Source of the DNA: Burkholderiaceae bacterium
GTDB lineage: Bacteria; Pseudomonadota; Gammaproteobacteria; Burkholderiales; Burkholderiaceae_B
Direction: 5' to 3'
Length of the DNA: 51,093 nt
Assembly (NCBI GenBank): GCA_017983955.1
Contig: JAGOAJ010000023.1
Span: forward strand, 1 to 51,093
Made by a program: the position numbers and the translations under genes. Positions within the stretch are counted from its first letter, which is position 1; each line of letters begins with the position of its first letter. Below the pieces are notes generated by a model. It did no database searches, was not told the DNA's origin, and was given only the letters and a program-made list of their open reading frames with translations. Positions 17,430 through 23,952 of the stretch are shown here, piece after piece.

Positions 17430-17760
17430 GTGGTGTTGTTGGTCCTGTAGGTACGTACGCCCTTTCGCGGTGGGCTCCTTACTCTGCGGCCCCGCTGCGC
17501 GAAAGCCGCTGCCGTAAGGACCCACCACTGCGGGCTAGTCGCGGGCTCAGAATAGGGTTTAGGGGAGGCTGTGCGCAAGTTGTGAGTTTTAATCGAGTTG
17601 TTAACGCCCGTTGCTTTAACGATGACGCATCGCCCGTGAAGTCTTGCGTCAGCCCACCAGGCAGGCAAGCGTCGGGTTCGCGGGAGCGCCTTTCGCGCAG
17701 CGGGGGCGCAGAGTGAACCCGGCGGTTGACGGCCGATGCCGCTGAAAGAACCACGAACAC
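17430..17760 (-). repeat. Structured intergenic element, copy A
   Basis: This 330-base block fills most of the 424-base gap between the convergent pilV and puuD ends. Its reverse complement matches copy B (30413-30752) at roughly three quarters identity by eye, with shared words such as TGCCGTAAGGACC and TTGACGGCCGATG. On the minus strand it forms a hairpin: a 15-pair stem with one bulged G (17467-17482 with 17514-17528), an internal loop, GCGGC/GCCGC (17505-17509, 17486-17490) and a 14-base loop. A second inverted repeat inside the element joins 17479-17510 with 17685-17716 (30 of 32 complementary). It begins 20 bases after the puuD stop on the puuD strand. No transposase and no target duplication were seen. 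I find no gene in the rest of 17356-17779. Confidence 0.8.
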
Positions 17761-17779
17761 ACCCCCGGCTACCTCCGTG

Positions 17780-19024
17780 TCAGGAACCATCCCATGCTGC
17801 AATTGCTGCGCGTTCAGCGTCTGTCATGCCCGTCATATTGCCTAGTGGCATATATCGACTGGCAACTGTTTGCTTGATCTGCTCCACATGCCGCAGGATG
17901 TCTTGTGGGCTTTCCAGATGTACGCCCGCGGGTGCAGCTGCGAATCCGCCCAGGGTGGGTTTGGCGCTATGGCATTGCACACAACGGGCGGCAATGATGG
18001 TTTGTACTGGGGTCAAGGCAGTGGTAGCGGTTGTGTCAGTCGCTGCTGTTGTGGTCACGGCTGACGTTGCTGCTACAGGTGTGGCCGCTGGTGTTGCTGC
18101 CGGCGCCATCAGCCAGGCGGCGACCGCCAGTAGCACTATGCCTGCCACGGGATAGCCCAACTGGTTTTTGCCGCTATGCCGCAAGACAAAGTACTGACGT
18201 ATCAGCGCGCCGGAAAAAATGAACAGGCTCATGATTTGCCAGGCATAGGGGCTGGTGTAGGTAAATGAATAGTGATTGCTTAGCATCAGCAACACTACAG
18301 GCAGCGTAAAGTAGGTGTTGTGCACAGAACGCTGCTTGCCGCGTTTGCCATCCAGGGGGTTTGGTGCAACACCGGCTTTCAAGGCTTTTACCATGCGGCG
18401 CTGGCCAGGAATAATCCAGAAGAAAACGTTGGCAGACATGGCGGTGGCCATGACAGCGCCGGTCAGCAAGAAGGCGGCACGGCCCTGGAACATTTGCATG
18501 CTTAGCCAGGATACCAGCACCATCATGATGCCCACGGCAACGCTTAAACGGCCGTCGTGTTCCATGTTGGGGCTGATGCGTCGGCACAGTTGGTCGTAGA
18601 CTACCCAACCCGCCAGTAAAAACGCCACGGCCAATGCGCTGGCCTGAAAGCCTGTCATGGTGGCGGCCCATGCCCAGGGGCTGGACGGATTCACCAGATA
18701 GAACGAGGGCTTTAGCAAATACATGATGGCAAATAAAGCAAACCCTGACAGCCAGGTCGAATAGGCTTTCCAGAACGACCAGTGCAGGTCCTCGGGCAGG
18801 TCAGGAGGGCTAACCAGATATTTTTGATTGTGGTAGAAGCCGCCGCCGTGCACTGCCCACATCTCGCCGGACACGCCTGCTTTGCTCTGTGCCGGGTTAC
18901 GTGGTGGGCGCAGGCTGTTGTCCAGCATGACGAAGTAGATGGATTCGCCTATCCAGGCGATGGCAGCGATGACGTGCAGCCATCGCAATAACAGGTTGCC
19001 GAATTCTGACAGGAATGCTTCCAT
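17780..19024 (-). CDS. puuD: Membrane urate hydroxylase with cytochrome c domain
   Basis: A 414-residue PuuD, which oxidises urate to 5-hydroxyisourate. The N-terminal part (about residues 1-310) is the multi-span DUF989-type membrane domain. It opens with LLLRWLHVIAAIAWIGESIYF and contains MWAVHGGGFYHNQKYLVSP, the family hallmark, plus about eight hydrophobic segments. An Ala/Thr-rich linker (about 311-342) leads to a C-terminal cytochrome c domain with CVQCH (Cys348, Cys351, His352) and a likely Met ligand in YMPLGNMTGM. This arrangement passes electrons to the respiratory chain rather than making peroxide. The ribosome-binding site AGAGGA precedes the ATG. It is transcribed after uraH with a 42-base gap, from the palindrome-bearing promoter region. 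The family identity is strong. Confidence 0.93.
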   Translation of the reverse strand: MEAFLSEFGNLLLRWLHVIAAIAWIGESIYFVMLDNSLRPPRNPAQSKAGVSGEMWAVHGGGFYHNQKYLVSPPDLPEDLHWSFWKAYSTWLSGFALFAIMYLLKPSFYLVNPSSPWAWAATMTGFQASALAVAFLLAGWVVYDQLCRRISPNMEHDGRLSVAVGIMMVLVSWLSMQMFQGRAAFLLTGAVMATAMSANVFFWIIPGQRRMVKALKAGVAPNPLDGKRGKQRSVHNTYFTLPVVLLMLSNHYSFTYTSPYAWQIMSLFIFSGALIRQYFVLRHSGKNQLGYPVAGIVLLAVAAWLMAPAATPAATPVAATSAVTTTAATDTTATTALTPVQTIIAARCVQCHSAKPTLGGFAAAPAGVHLESPQDILRHVEQIKQTVASRYMPLGNMTGMTDAERAAIAAWDGS

Positions 19025-19066
19025 GGTTTTCCTCTTGGGTATCAGGGATGATGAAGTTGCAGGCTG

Positions 19067-19420
19067 TCAGCTGCCGCGGTAGGTGGACCAGGTCCATGGC
19101 GTAACCACCAAGGGCACATGATAGTTTTCTGTGGGCTGGGCTACGCCAAACCGCAGGGTGATCTGATCGACGAAGCGCGGTTCGGGCAGGGCTACGCCTC
19201 GGCCGGAAAAGTAATCGCCTGCATGGAAAACCAGTTCGTATACGCCAAGCTGAAAATCAGCGTCTTGCAACAGGGGCTGGTCACAGCGCCCATCGGCGTT
19301 GGTGCGCACCTGTTTTAGTAGGTGGCGCTGGTCGCCATCTATGCGATACAGATCAATAGCAATATTGTTTGCCGGAACGCCATGCATGGTGTCCAGGACG
19401 TGGGTAGAGAGTTTTCCCAT
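19067..19420 (-). CDS. uraH: 5-hydroxyisourate hydrolase
   Basis: A 117-residue transthyretin-like enzyme that opens the ring of 5-hydroxyisourate, the PuuD product, to give OHCU. Family marks are the N-terminal KLSTHVLDTMHGVPA with the catalytic His, the central HYHVPL-like segment NYHVPLVVTPW, and the invariant C-terminal YRGS tetrapeptide. GGAG lies just upstream of the ATG. It is first in a leftward uraH-puuD unit that starts in the 106-base divergent promoter region shared with the GntR gene. The next enzyme, OHCU decarboxylase (UraD), is absent from the window, although spontaneous decay can partly replace it. Confidence 0.95.
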   Translation of the reverse strand: MGKLSTHVLDTMHGVPANNIAIDLYRIDGDQRHLLKQVRTNADGRCDQPLLQDADFQLGVYELVFHAGDYFSGRGVALPEPRFVDQITLRFGVAQPTENYHVPLVVTPWTWSTYRGS

Positions 19421-19443
19421 CTTTGTCTCCGGGTATCTACGTA

Positions 19444-19462
19444 GTCAACAATAATTGTTGAC
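19444..19462. promoter_or_regulatory. Palindromic operator in the uraH / GntR divergent promoter
   Basis: GTCAACAATAATTGTTGAC is a perfect palindrome with 9-base arms around one A. It sits 24 bases from the uraH start and 65 bases from the regulator start. Further TTGAC half-sites occur at 19470-19475 and, inverted, at 19500-19506. AT-rich, roughly two-fold-symmetric sites of this size are typical for GntR/FCD regulators, and the regulator gene lies next door, so autoregulation and control of uraH-puuD are the natural inference. Confidence 0.7.
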
Positions 19463-19470
19463 AATTTATG

Positions 19471-19498
19471 TTGACGATTTTGTGCGAGTACCTAATAA
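19471..19498 (+). promoter_or_regulatory. Likely sigma-70 promoter for the GntR-puuE unit
   Basis: TTGACG (19471-19476) and TAATAA (19493-19498) are separated by 16 bases, about 30 bases before the GntR start. The promoter overlaps TTGAC half-sites of the proposed operator, so bound regulator would hide it. The start point has not been shown. Confidence 0.5.
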
Positions 19499-19526
19499 TT
19501 GTCAATATGTTTAATCTGGATGACCT

Positions 19527-20285
19527 ATGCTACACCTCACATCGCGTCGTGATGATCTTGGCAGAATTGCCGCGCCCAGCGCATCGTCGCTGCTTAGCGG
19601 GCCGCCTGTAGGTGGTGGTCCTGAAATCGCCAGGGTCTATAACGATGTCTTCGATGCCGTCATGGATAGGCGCTTGTTGCCTGGTGCCAAGCTGACCGAA
19701 GCCGCCTTGTGCGACATTTTCCAGTGCTCGCGCGCTACCGTTCGTGCGGCCTTGTCGCAGCTGGCGCATGACCGCATCGTGGTCATACAGCCGAATCGCG
19801 GTGCCTTTGTCTGGGAACCCAGCGCCAAAGAAACCAAAGACGTGTTTGGTATGCGTCGCGCCCTGGAATGCATGGTCATAGACATGTTGTTGGCCTTGCC
19901 CGATTTGGATGATCGTTTAGCGCCCTTGTATGACATGGTGGCGCTGGAACGCAAGGCGTTTGAATGTGGCGATCGCATCAGCTGGATACGTTTATCTAAT
20001 GCCTTTCACGTCGAACTGGCCCGTTTGCTGGATAACGATGTACTGACGGAAACCTTGCACAGCTTGTGCGCGCGCAGCACTTTAATCATTGCTTATTACG
20101 ACACGCCCGGCGACAAGGCCTGTTCCTATATTGAGCACGCCGCATTGCTGGATTTATTGCGACAGGGCGATGGTGCAGGGGCACGTGCTGCCATGGCTCA
20201 TCACCTTGAGGACTGCGAGGACCGCATGCAAGATCACGATGCCGGCCCAGTCGACCCTTGGCTGTCTTTTGGAGTAAAGCGTTGA
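19527..20285 (+). CDS. GntR-family (FCD) transcriptional regulator of purine catabolism
   Basis: A 252-residue DNA-binding regulator. Residues about 33-95 form the GntR winged helix (VYNDVFDAVMDRRLLPGAKL, then CSRATVRAALSQLAHDRIV and NRGAFV). The C-terminal FCD ligand-binding domain (about 100-235) holds the acidic and His positions expected to bind metal and a carboxylated ligand, including DRISWIRLSNAFHVELARL and YIEHAALLDLLRQGD. It lies divergently from uraH-puuD and overlaps puuE by four bases. Local repression relieved by a purine breakdown intermediate is the likely role. The actual ligand cannot be read from the sequence. Confidence 0.9.
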   Translation: MLHLTSRRDDLGRIAAPSASSLLSGPPVGGGPEIARVYNDVFDAVMDRRLLPGAKLTEAALCDIFQCSRATVRAALSQLAHDRIVVIQPNRGAFVWEPSAKETKDVFGMRRALECMVIDMLLALPDLDDRLAPLYDMVALERKAFECGDRISWIRLSNAFHVELARLLDNDVLTETLHSLCARSTLIIAYYDTPGDKACSYIEHAALLDLLRQGDGAGARAAMAHHLEDCEDRMQDHDAGPVDPWLSFGVKR

Positions 20286-21226
20286 ACCAGAATATATCGG
20301 CCTTAACGTCTGACTATCCACGTGACTTAGTGGGCTATGGGCGAAATCCACCGCAGGCGAATTGGCCAGGAAAAGCCCGCGTGGCCGTCCAGTTTGTATT
20401 GAACTACGAAGAGGGCGGCGAGAACTGCGTTTTGCATGGCGACGCTGGCTCTGAACAGTTTTTATCGGAAATTATCGGGGCTGCTGCCTATCCCGCACGC
20501 CATTTGTCGATGGAGTCGATCTACGAATATGGCTCAAGGGCTGGCGTGTGGCGTTTGTTGCGCGAATTCGAACGTCGTAGTCTGCCGCTAACCGTATTTG
20601 CTATAGGCATGGCACTAGAGCGTAATCCTGAGGTCGCCCAGGCCTTGGTCGAACTAGGGCATGAGATTGCTTGTCATGGCTATCGTTGGATACATTATCA
20701 AGATGTTCCTGAAGAAATGGAACGCGATCATTGCCGTCGCTGTATAGATATCGTCTCTTCCTTAACCGGGCAGCACCCGCAAGGCTGGTATACCGGACGC
20801 GATAGTCCCAATACCCGCCGTATCATCCTGGAAGAGGGTAATTTCCTGTACGACTCTGATTACTACGGCGATGACCTGCCCTTGTGGACCCAGGTGCAAC
20901 TGGGTAGTGGTGAACTCAAGCCGCACCTGATCATTCCCTACACCCTGGACACCAACGATATGCGTTTTGCGTCGCCGCAAGGGTTCAATAGCGGCGAGCA
21001 GTTTTTTACCTATCTTAAGGACGCCTTCGATGTCTTGTATGCCGAAGGCGATAGCTGTCCAAAAATGATGTCGGTGGGCCTGCATTGCCGCCTGGTTGGT
21101 CGACCCGGCCGTTTTGCCGCTTTGCAGCGTTTTCTTGACTATATACAGGGCCATGACAGGGTGTGGATACCGACACGCGCCGATATTGCCCGTCACTGGA
21201 TCAAAGAACACCCGTATACCTCGTAA
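20282..21226 (+). CDS. puuE: Allantoinase PuuE (polysaccharide deacetylase family)
   Basis: A 314-residue metal-independent allantoinase of the NodB/polysaccharide-deacetylase fold; it hydrolyses allantoin to allantoate. Typical segments are YPRDLVGYGRNPPQANWPG, AVQFVLNYEEGGEN, SIYEYGSRAGVWRLLREFE, HEIACHGYRWIHYQD and FLYDSDYYGDDLPLW. I choose TTG at 20282: a GGAG lies seven bases upstream, and the start overlaps the GntR stop as TTGA. The frame stays open to a TTG at 20258, which is an alternative. There is no fused UraD domain, unlike some PuuE proteins. It is cotranscribed with the regulator, and alc follows 53 bases later. Confidence 0.92.
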   Translation: MNQNISALTSDYPRDLVGYGRNPPQANWPGKARVAVQFVLNYEEGGENCVLHGDAGSEQFLSEIIGAAAYPARHLSMESIYEYGSRAGVWRLLREFERRSLPLTVFAIGMALERNPEVAQALVELGHEIACHGYRWIHYQDVPEEMERDHCRRCIDIVSSLTGQHPQGWYTGRDSPNTRRIILEEGNFLYDSDYYGDDLPLWTQVQLGSGELKPHLIIPYTLDTNDMRFASPQGFNSGEQFFTYLKDAFDVLYAEGDSCPKMMSVGLHCRLVGRPGRFAALQRFLDYIQGHDRVWIPTRADIARHWIKEHPYTS

Positions 21227-21279
21227 TACCTTAACCGGAGCCTCTCCGGATACCCTCATTCCTATAAGGAGCAATTGTT

Positions 21280-22323
21280 ATGGCTGGACTTAATTTGCCT
21301 GTGGGCACTGTAGTTAATGCGGATGCCGTCGATTTGCCTGGCTTTGCCACTAGGCATGCGAATCTGGCCTCGGAAGACTTCGGTGCAAAAGTGTTGTCGT
21401 GCACTGATGATTTCTTCGCTTCGGCCCAGCGCATGCTGCAGTCGTCCGAGCCCGTGTTCATTGTGGGTAAGTTCGATGATAACGGTAAGTGGATGGATGG
21501 CTGGGAAACTCAGCGTCGCCGCAATGGCGGTCATGACACTGCCATCATACGTTTGGGCATGGCCGGTTCCATCAAAGGGCTGGACATAGACACCAGCCAC
21601 TTCACTGGCAACTTCCCGCCCGCCGCATCAGTGCAGGCCTGCAATAGCGCGGCTGACCCTGATCAGGATACTGTTTGGACAGATCTGGTGCCTGCCACGT
21701 CGCTGGCCGGCAACTCGCATCACTTTATCGATATTGACGACGAACGTGTCTGGACTCATTTGCGCCTTAATATCTATCCTGACGGCGGTGTGGCGCGTTT
21801 CCGCGTGTATGGCCAGCCTGCGTGCGATTGGGACGCGAAAGACCCGGATGCCGTTTACGAGGTTTCGGCCTTGTCCAACGGCGGGCGTGTGGTGGGCTAT
21901 AACAACGCGCACTTCGGCACGCCGTTTCGCCTGATTATGCAGGGCAGGGGCGTCAACATGGGCGATGGCTGGGAGACCCGCCGTCGCCGCGAACCTGGCT
22001 ACGACTGGTGCGTTATCGAATTGGGTCACGCGGCTATCGTTGAAAAGGTAGAAGTGGATACCGCTCACTTCAAGGGTAACTATCCTGACCGCGTTTCCAT
22101 ACAAGCGGCCCGCGTAGATGCCTCCACTGACCAGTCGCTAATCACGCAGGCTATGTTCTGGCCAGAATTACTGGCGGAACAAAAAACGGAAATGCATAAA
22201 CAGCATTTTTACGAAGGCGAGTCCTTACAGGCTTTGGGACCCGTGACGCATGTACGCGTCAATATGTATCCCGATGGCGGTATCAGCCGTGTGCGCGTTT
22301 GGGGGCGGTTGGCTAAAAGCTAA
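21280..22323 (+). CDS. alc: Allantoicase
   Basis: A 347-residue allantoicase, which splits allantoate into urea and ureidoglycolate. The protein is built of two related jelly-roll repeats: each contains a GWETRRRR-type segment (WMDGWETQRRRNGGHD near residue 71 and MGDGWETRRRREPGYD near 228). Each repeat also has a D-HF-GN-P stretch (DTSHFTGNFPP and DTAHFKGNYPD) and a VR-N-YPDGG-R-RV tail. Duplication of this kind is normal for the family. A clear AAGGAG precedes ATG 21280. It follows puuE, the enzyme before it in the pathway. A ureidoglycolate lyase or urease is not in the window. Confidence 0.95.
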   Translation: MAGLNLPVGTVVNADAVDLPGFATRHANLASEDFGAKVLSCTDDFFASAQRMLQSSEPVFIVGKFDDNGKWMDGWETQRRRNGGHDTAIIRLGMAGSIKGLDIDTSHFTGNFPPAASVQACNSAADPDQDTVWTDLVPATSLAGNSHHFIDIDDERVWTHLRLNIYPDGGVARFRVYGQPACDWDAKDPDAVYEVSALSNGGRVVGYNNAHFGTPFRLIMQGRGVNMGDGWETRRRREPGYDWCVIELGHAAIVEKVEVDTAHFKGNYPDRVSIQAARVDASTDQSLITQAMFWPELLAEQKTEMHKQHFYEGESLQALGPVTHVRVNMYPDGGISRVRVWGRLAKS

Positions 22324-22385
22324 GTAGCTCCCTCTATATAAAAAATGAAGTGGCTGCCGATAGAGCGGCCACCAAGGAGACAAGC

Positions 22386-22448
22386 ATGAGGCCATCCCTT
22401 TATCGCCAAGGGTCTGTTGCTTGTCGTAGTGCTGCAGGCGTAGCATAG
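22386..22448 (+). CDS. Possible 20-residue leader peptide upstream of xdhA
   Basis: In the 172-base gap before xdhA a perfect AAGGAGA stands seven bases before an ATG that opens a 20-codon frame ending in TAG (MRPSLYRQGSVACRSAAGVA). The ribosome-binding site is better than that of xdhA itself. A small hairpin (GTGGC 22350-22354 with GCCAC 22368-22372) lies just upstream. The peptide resembles nothing I recognise. It could be a translated leader that controls xdhABC, the remnant of a gene, or chance. No conservation data were available. Confidence 0.35.
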   Translation: MRPSLYRQGSVACRSAAGVA

Positions 22449-22495
22449 GTAGTAGCTACATCGCAGGCAGCTTTAGTCAACAGGCAGAGGGCCTT

Positions 22496-23941
22496 ATGCA
22501 GCAAAGAAATACAGTACGTTTTTATCTCAATGGACGTAAGCACGAAGTGCAGCCGGTATCGCCCACCCAGACGGTGTTGCAATACCTGCGCGAGCAACTG
22601 CGCCTGATGGGCACTAAGGAAGGCTGCGCCGAGGGCGATTGCGGAGCCTGTACGGTGACGGAAGCCAGTCTGGATAGCGCTGGGGCAGTGCATTATCGAT
22701 CCATTAACGCGTGCATACGTTTTCTGCCTACTGTCGATGGGAAATCCTTGTGGACGGTAGAAGGGCTAGCGGCTCCGGGTGCTGGCCTGCACCCCGTCCA
22801 ACAGGCATTGGTCGATCACCATGGTTCGCAGTGCGGGTTTTGCACGCCGGGTTTTGTCATGTCCATGTACACCATGTATCAGAACGGCATACGCCAGCCG
22901 GAACGCGACGAAGTCCTGGACAACCTATCGGGCAATCTGTGCCGTTGCACAGGCTACCGTCCTATTATTGATGCGGCCCAGGCCATGGACGACTACCCGA
23001 CGGCGGCTTTGGATCATGATCTGGTCAAGCAGCAATTGCAGCAACTGGCCGAGCAGTCGGAAGGTATGCTGGCGGTCACTACCCAAAAACAGCGTTATGC
23101 CGCGCCCACCAGCGTGTCCGCGCTGGCCCAGTTGGTGCAGGAATATCCCGAAGCCACCTTGTTGGCTGGCGGTACAGATGCCGGTTTGTGGGTGACCAAG
23201 CAGTTGAAAACTTTGGATAACGTTATTTATCTGGGCGATGTGCAAGGCTTGGCGGAAATTCAGCGTCGCGATGGCTATCTGGATATAGGCGCAGCCGTGT
23301 TATTGAATGACGCCTACGCCGCCATCGCGCTCGAATACCCCGAGGCCACGGAACTTTGGAAGCGCTTTGCCTCCATGCCTATACGCAATTCCGGTACCTT
23401 GGTGGGGAATGTCGCCAATGGTTCGCCGATAGGGGATTCCGCGCCGTTTTTAATTGCCATAGGCGCACAGGTGGTGCTGCGCAAAGGTGAACGTCAACGG
23501 ACTATGGCGCTGGACCAGCTGTATCTGGATTATCGCAAGCAAAATCGCGAACCCGGCGAATTCCTACAAGCCGTGCTGGTGCCGTTGCGGCGTCCCGGCG
23601 TGCAGGTGGCCACCTATAAACTGTCCAAGCGCTTTGATCAGGACATTTCCGCCGTGTGCAGTGCTTACGCAATAGAACTGGATCAGGGCAATGTTGCCTC
23701 AGTATGCATAGCTCATGGTGGCATGGCCGCCACATCAAAACGCGCCAGCCAGACCGAAGCCGTCTTGTTGGGCCAGCCCTGGAATGAAGCCACAGTGCAA
23801 TTGGCCATGCAGGCAATGGCGGCTGACTACCAGCCGATGACGGATATGCGGGCCAGTAGCGATTACCGTCTTAAAGCAGCACAAAATTTGCTGTATCGCT
23901 TCTATCTGGAAAGCACTGGCACGGACGCAACGCGCGTATAA
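22496..23941 (+). CDS. xdhA: Xanthine dehydrogenase small subunit (2Fe-2S and FAD)
   Basis: This 481-residue XdhA carries the iron-sulfur and flavin parts of xanthine dehydrogenase. The plant-type [2Fe-2S] cluster is bound by Cys44, Cys49 and Cys52 (GCAEGDCGAC) and a later Cys. The second cluster domain shows QCGFCTPG and NLCRCTGYRPI. The FAD domain starts near residue 205 (LLAGGTDAGLWVTK) and includes RNSGTLVGNVANGSPIGDSAP. The electrons leave here to NAD+. It partners with XdhB, whose gene starts 11 bases on. The purine context (puuD, uraH, puuE, alc) supports true xanthine activity rather than another molybdenum hydroxylase. Confidence 0.95.
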   Translation: MQQRNTVRFYLNGRKHEVQPVSPTQTVLQYLREQLRLMGTKEGCAEGDCGACTVTEASLDSAGAVHYRSINACIRFLPTVDGKSLWTVEGLAAPGAGLHPVQQALVDHHGSQCGFCTPGFVMSMYTMYQNGIRQPERDEVLDNLSGNLCRCTGYRPIIDAAQAMDDYPTAALDHDLVKQQLQQLAEQSEGMLAVTTQKQRYAAPTSVSALAQLVQEYPEATLLAGGTDAGLWVTKQLKTLDNVIYLGDVQGLAEIQRRDGYLDIGAAVLLNDAYAAIALEYPEATELWKRFASMPIRNSGTLVGNVANGSPIGDSAPFLIAIGAQVVLRKGERQRTMALDQLYLDYRKQNREPGEFLQAVLVPLRRPGVQVATYKLSKRFDQDISAVCSAYAIELDQGNVASVCIAHGGMAATSKRASQTEAVLLGQPWNEATVQLAMQAMAADYQPMTDMRASSDYRLKAAQNLLYRFYLESTGTDATRV

Positions 23942-23952
23942 AGGGATACATC

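Noticed and set aside
16342-17779. A shufflon with invertible pilV tails
   Set aside because: No repeated recombination sites near the 3' end of pilV, no alternative tails and no Rci-type recombinase were seen in the window.
17315-17802. Open frames of 133 and 107 codons on both strands over copy A as ordinary genes
   Set aside because: They lie inside the repeat, their C termini resemble each other only because of the inverted arms, and copy B breaks the frame. I keep a possible short coding core only as a separate finding.
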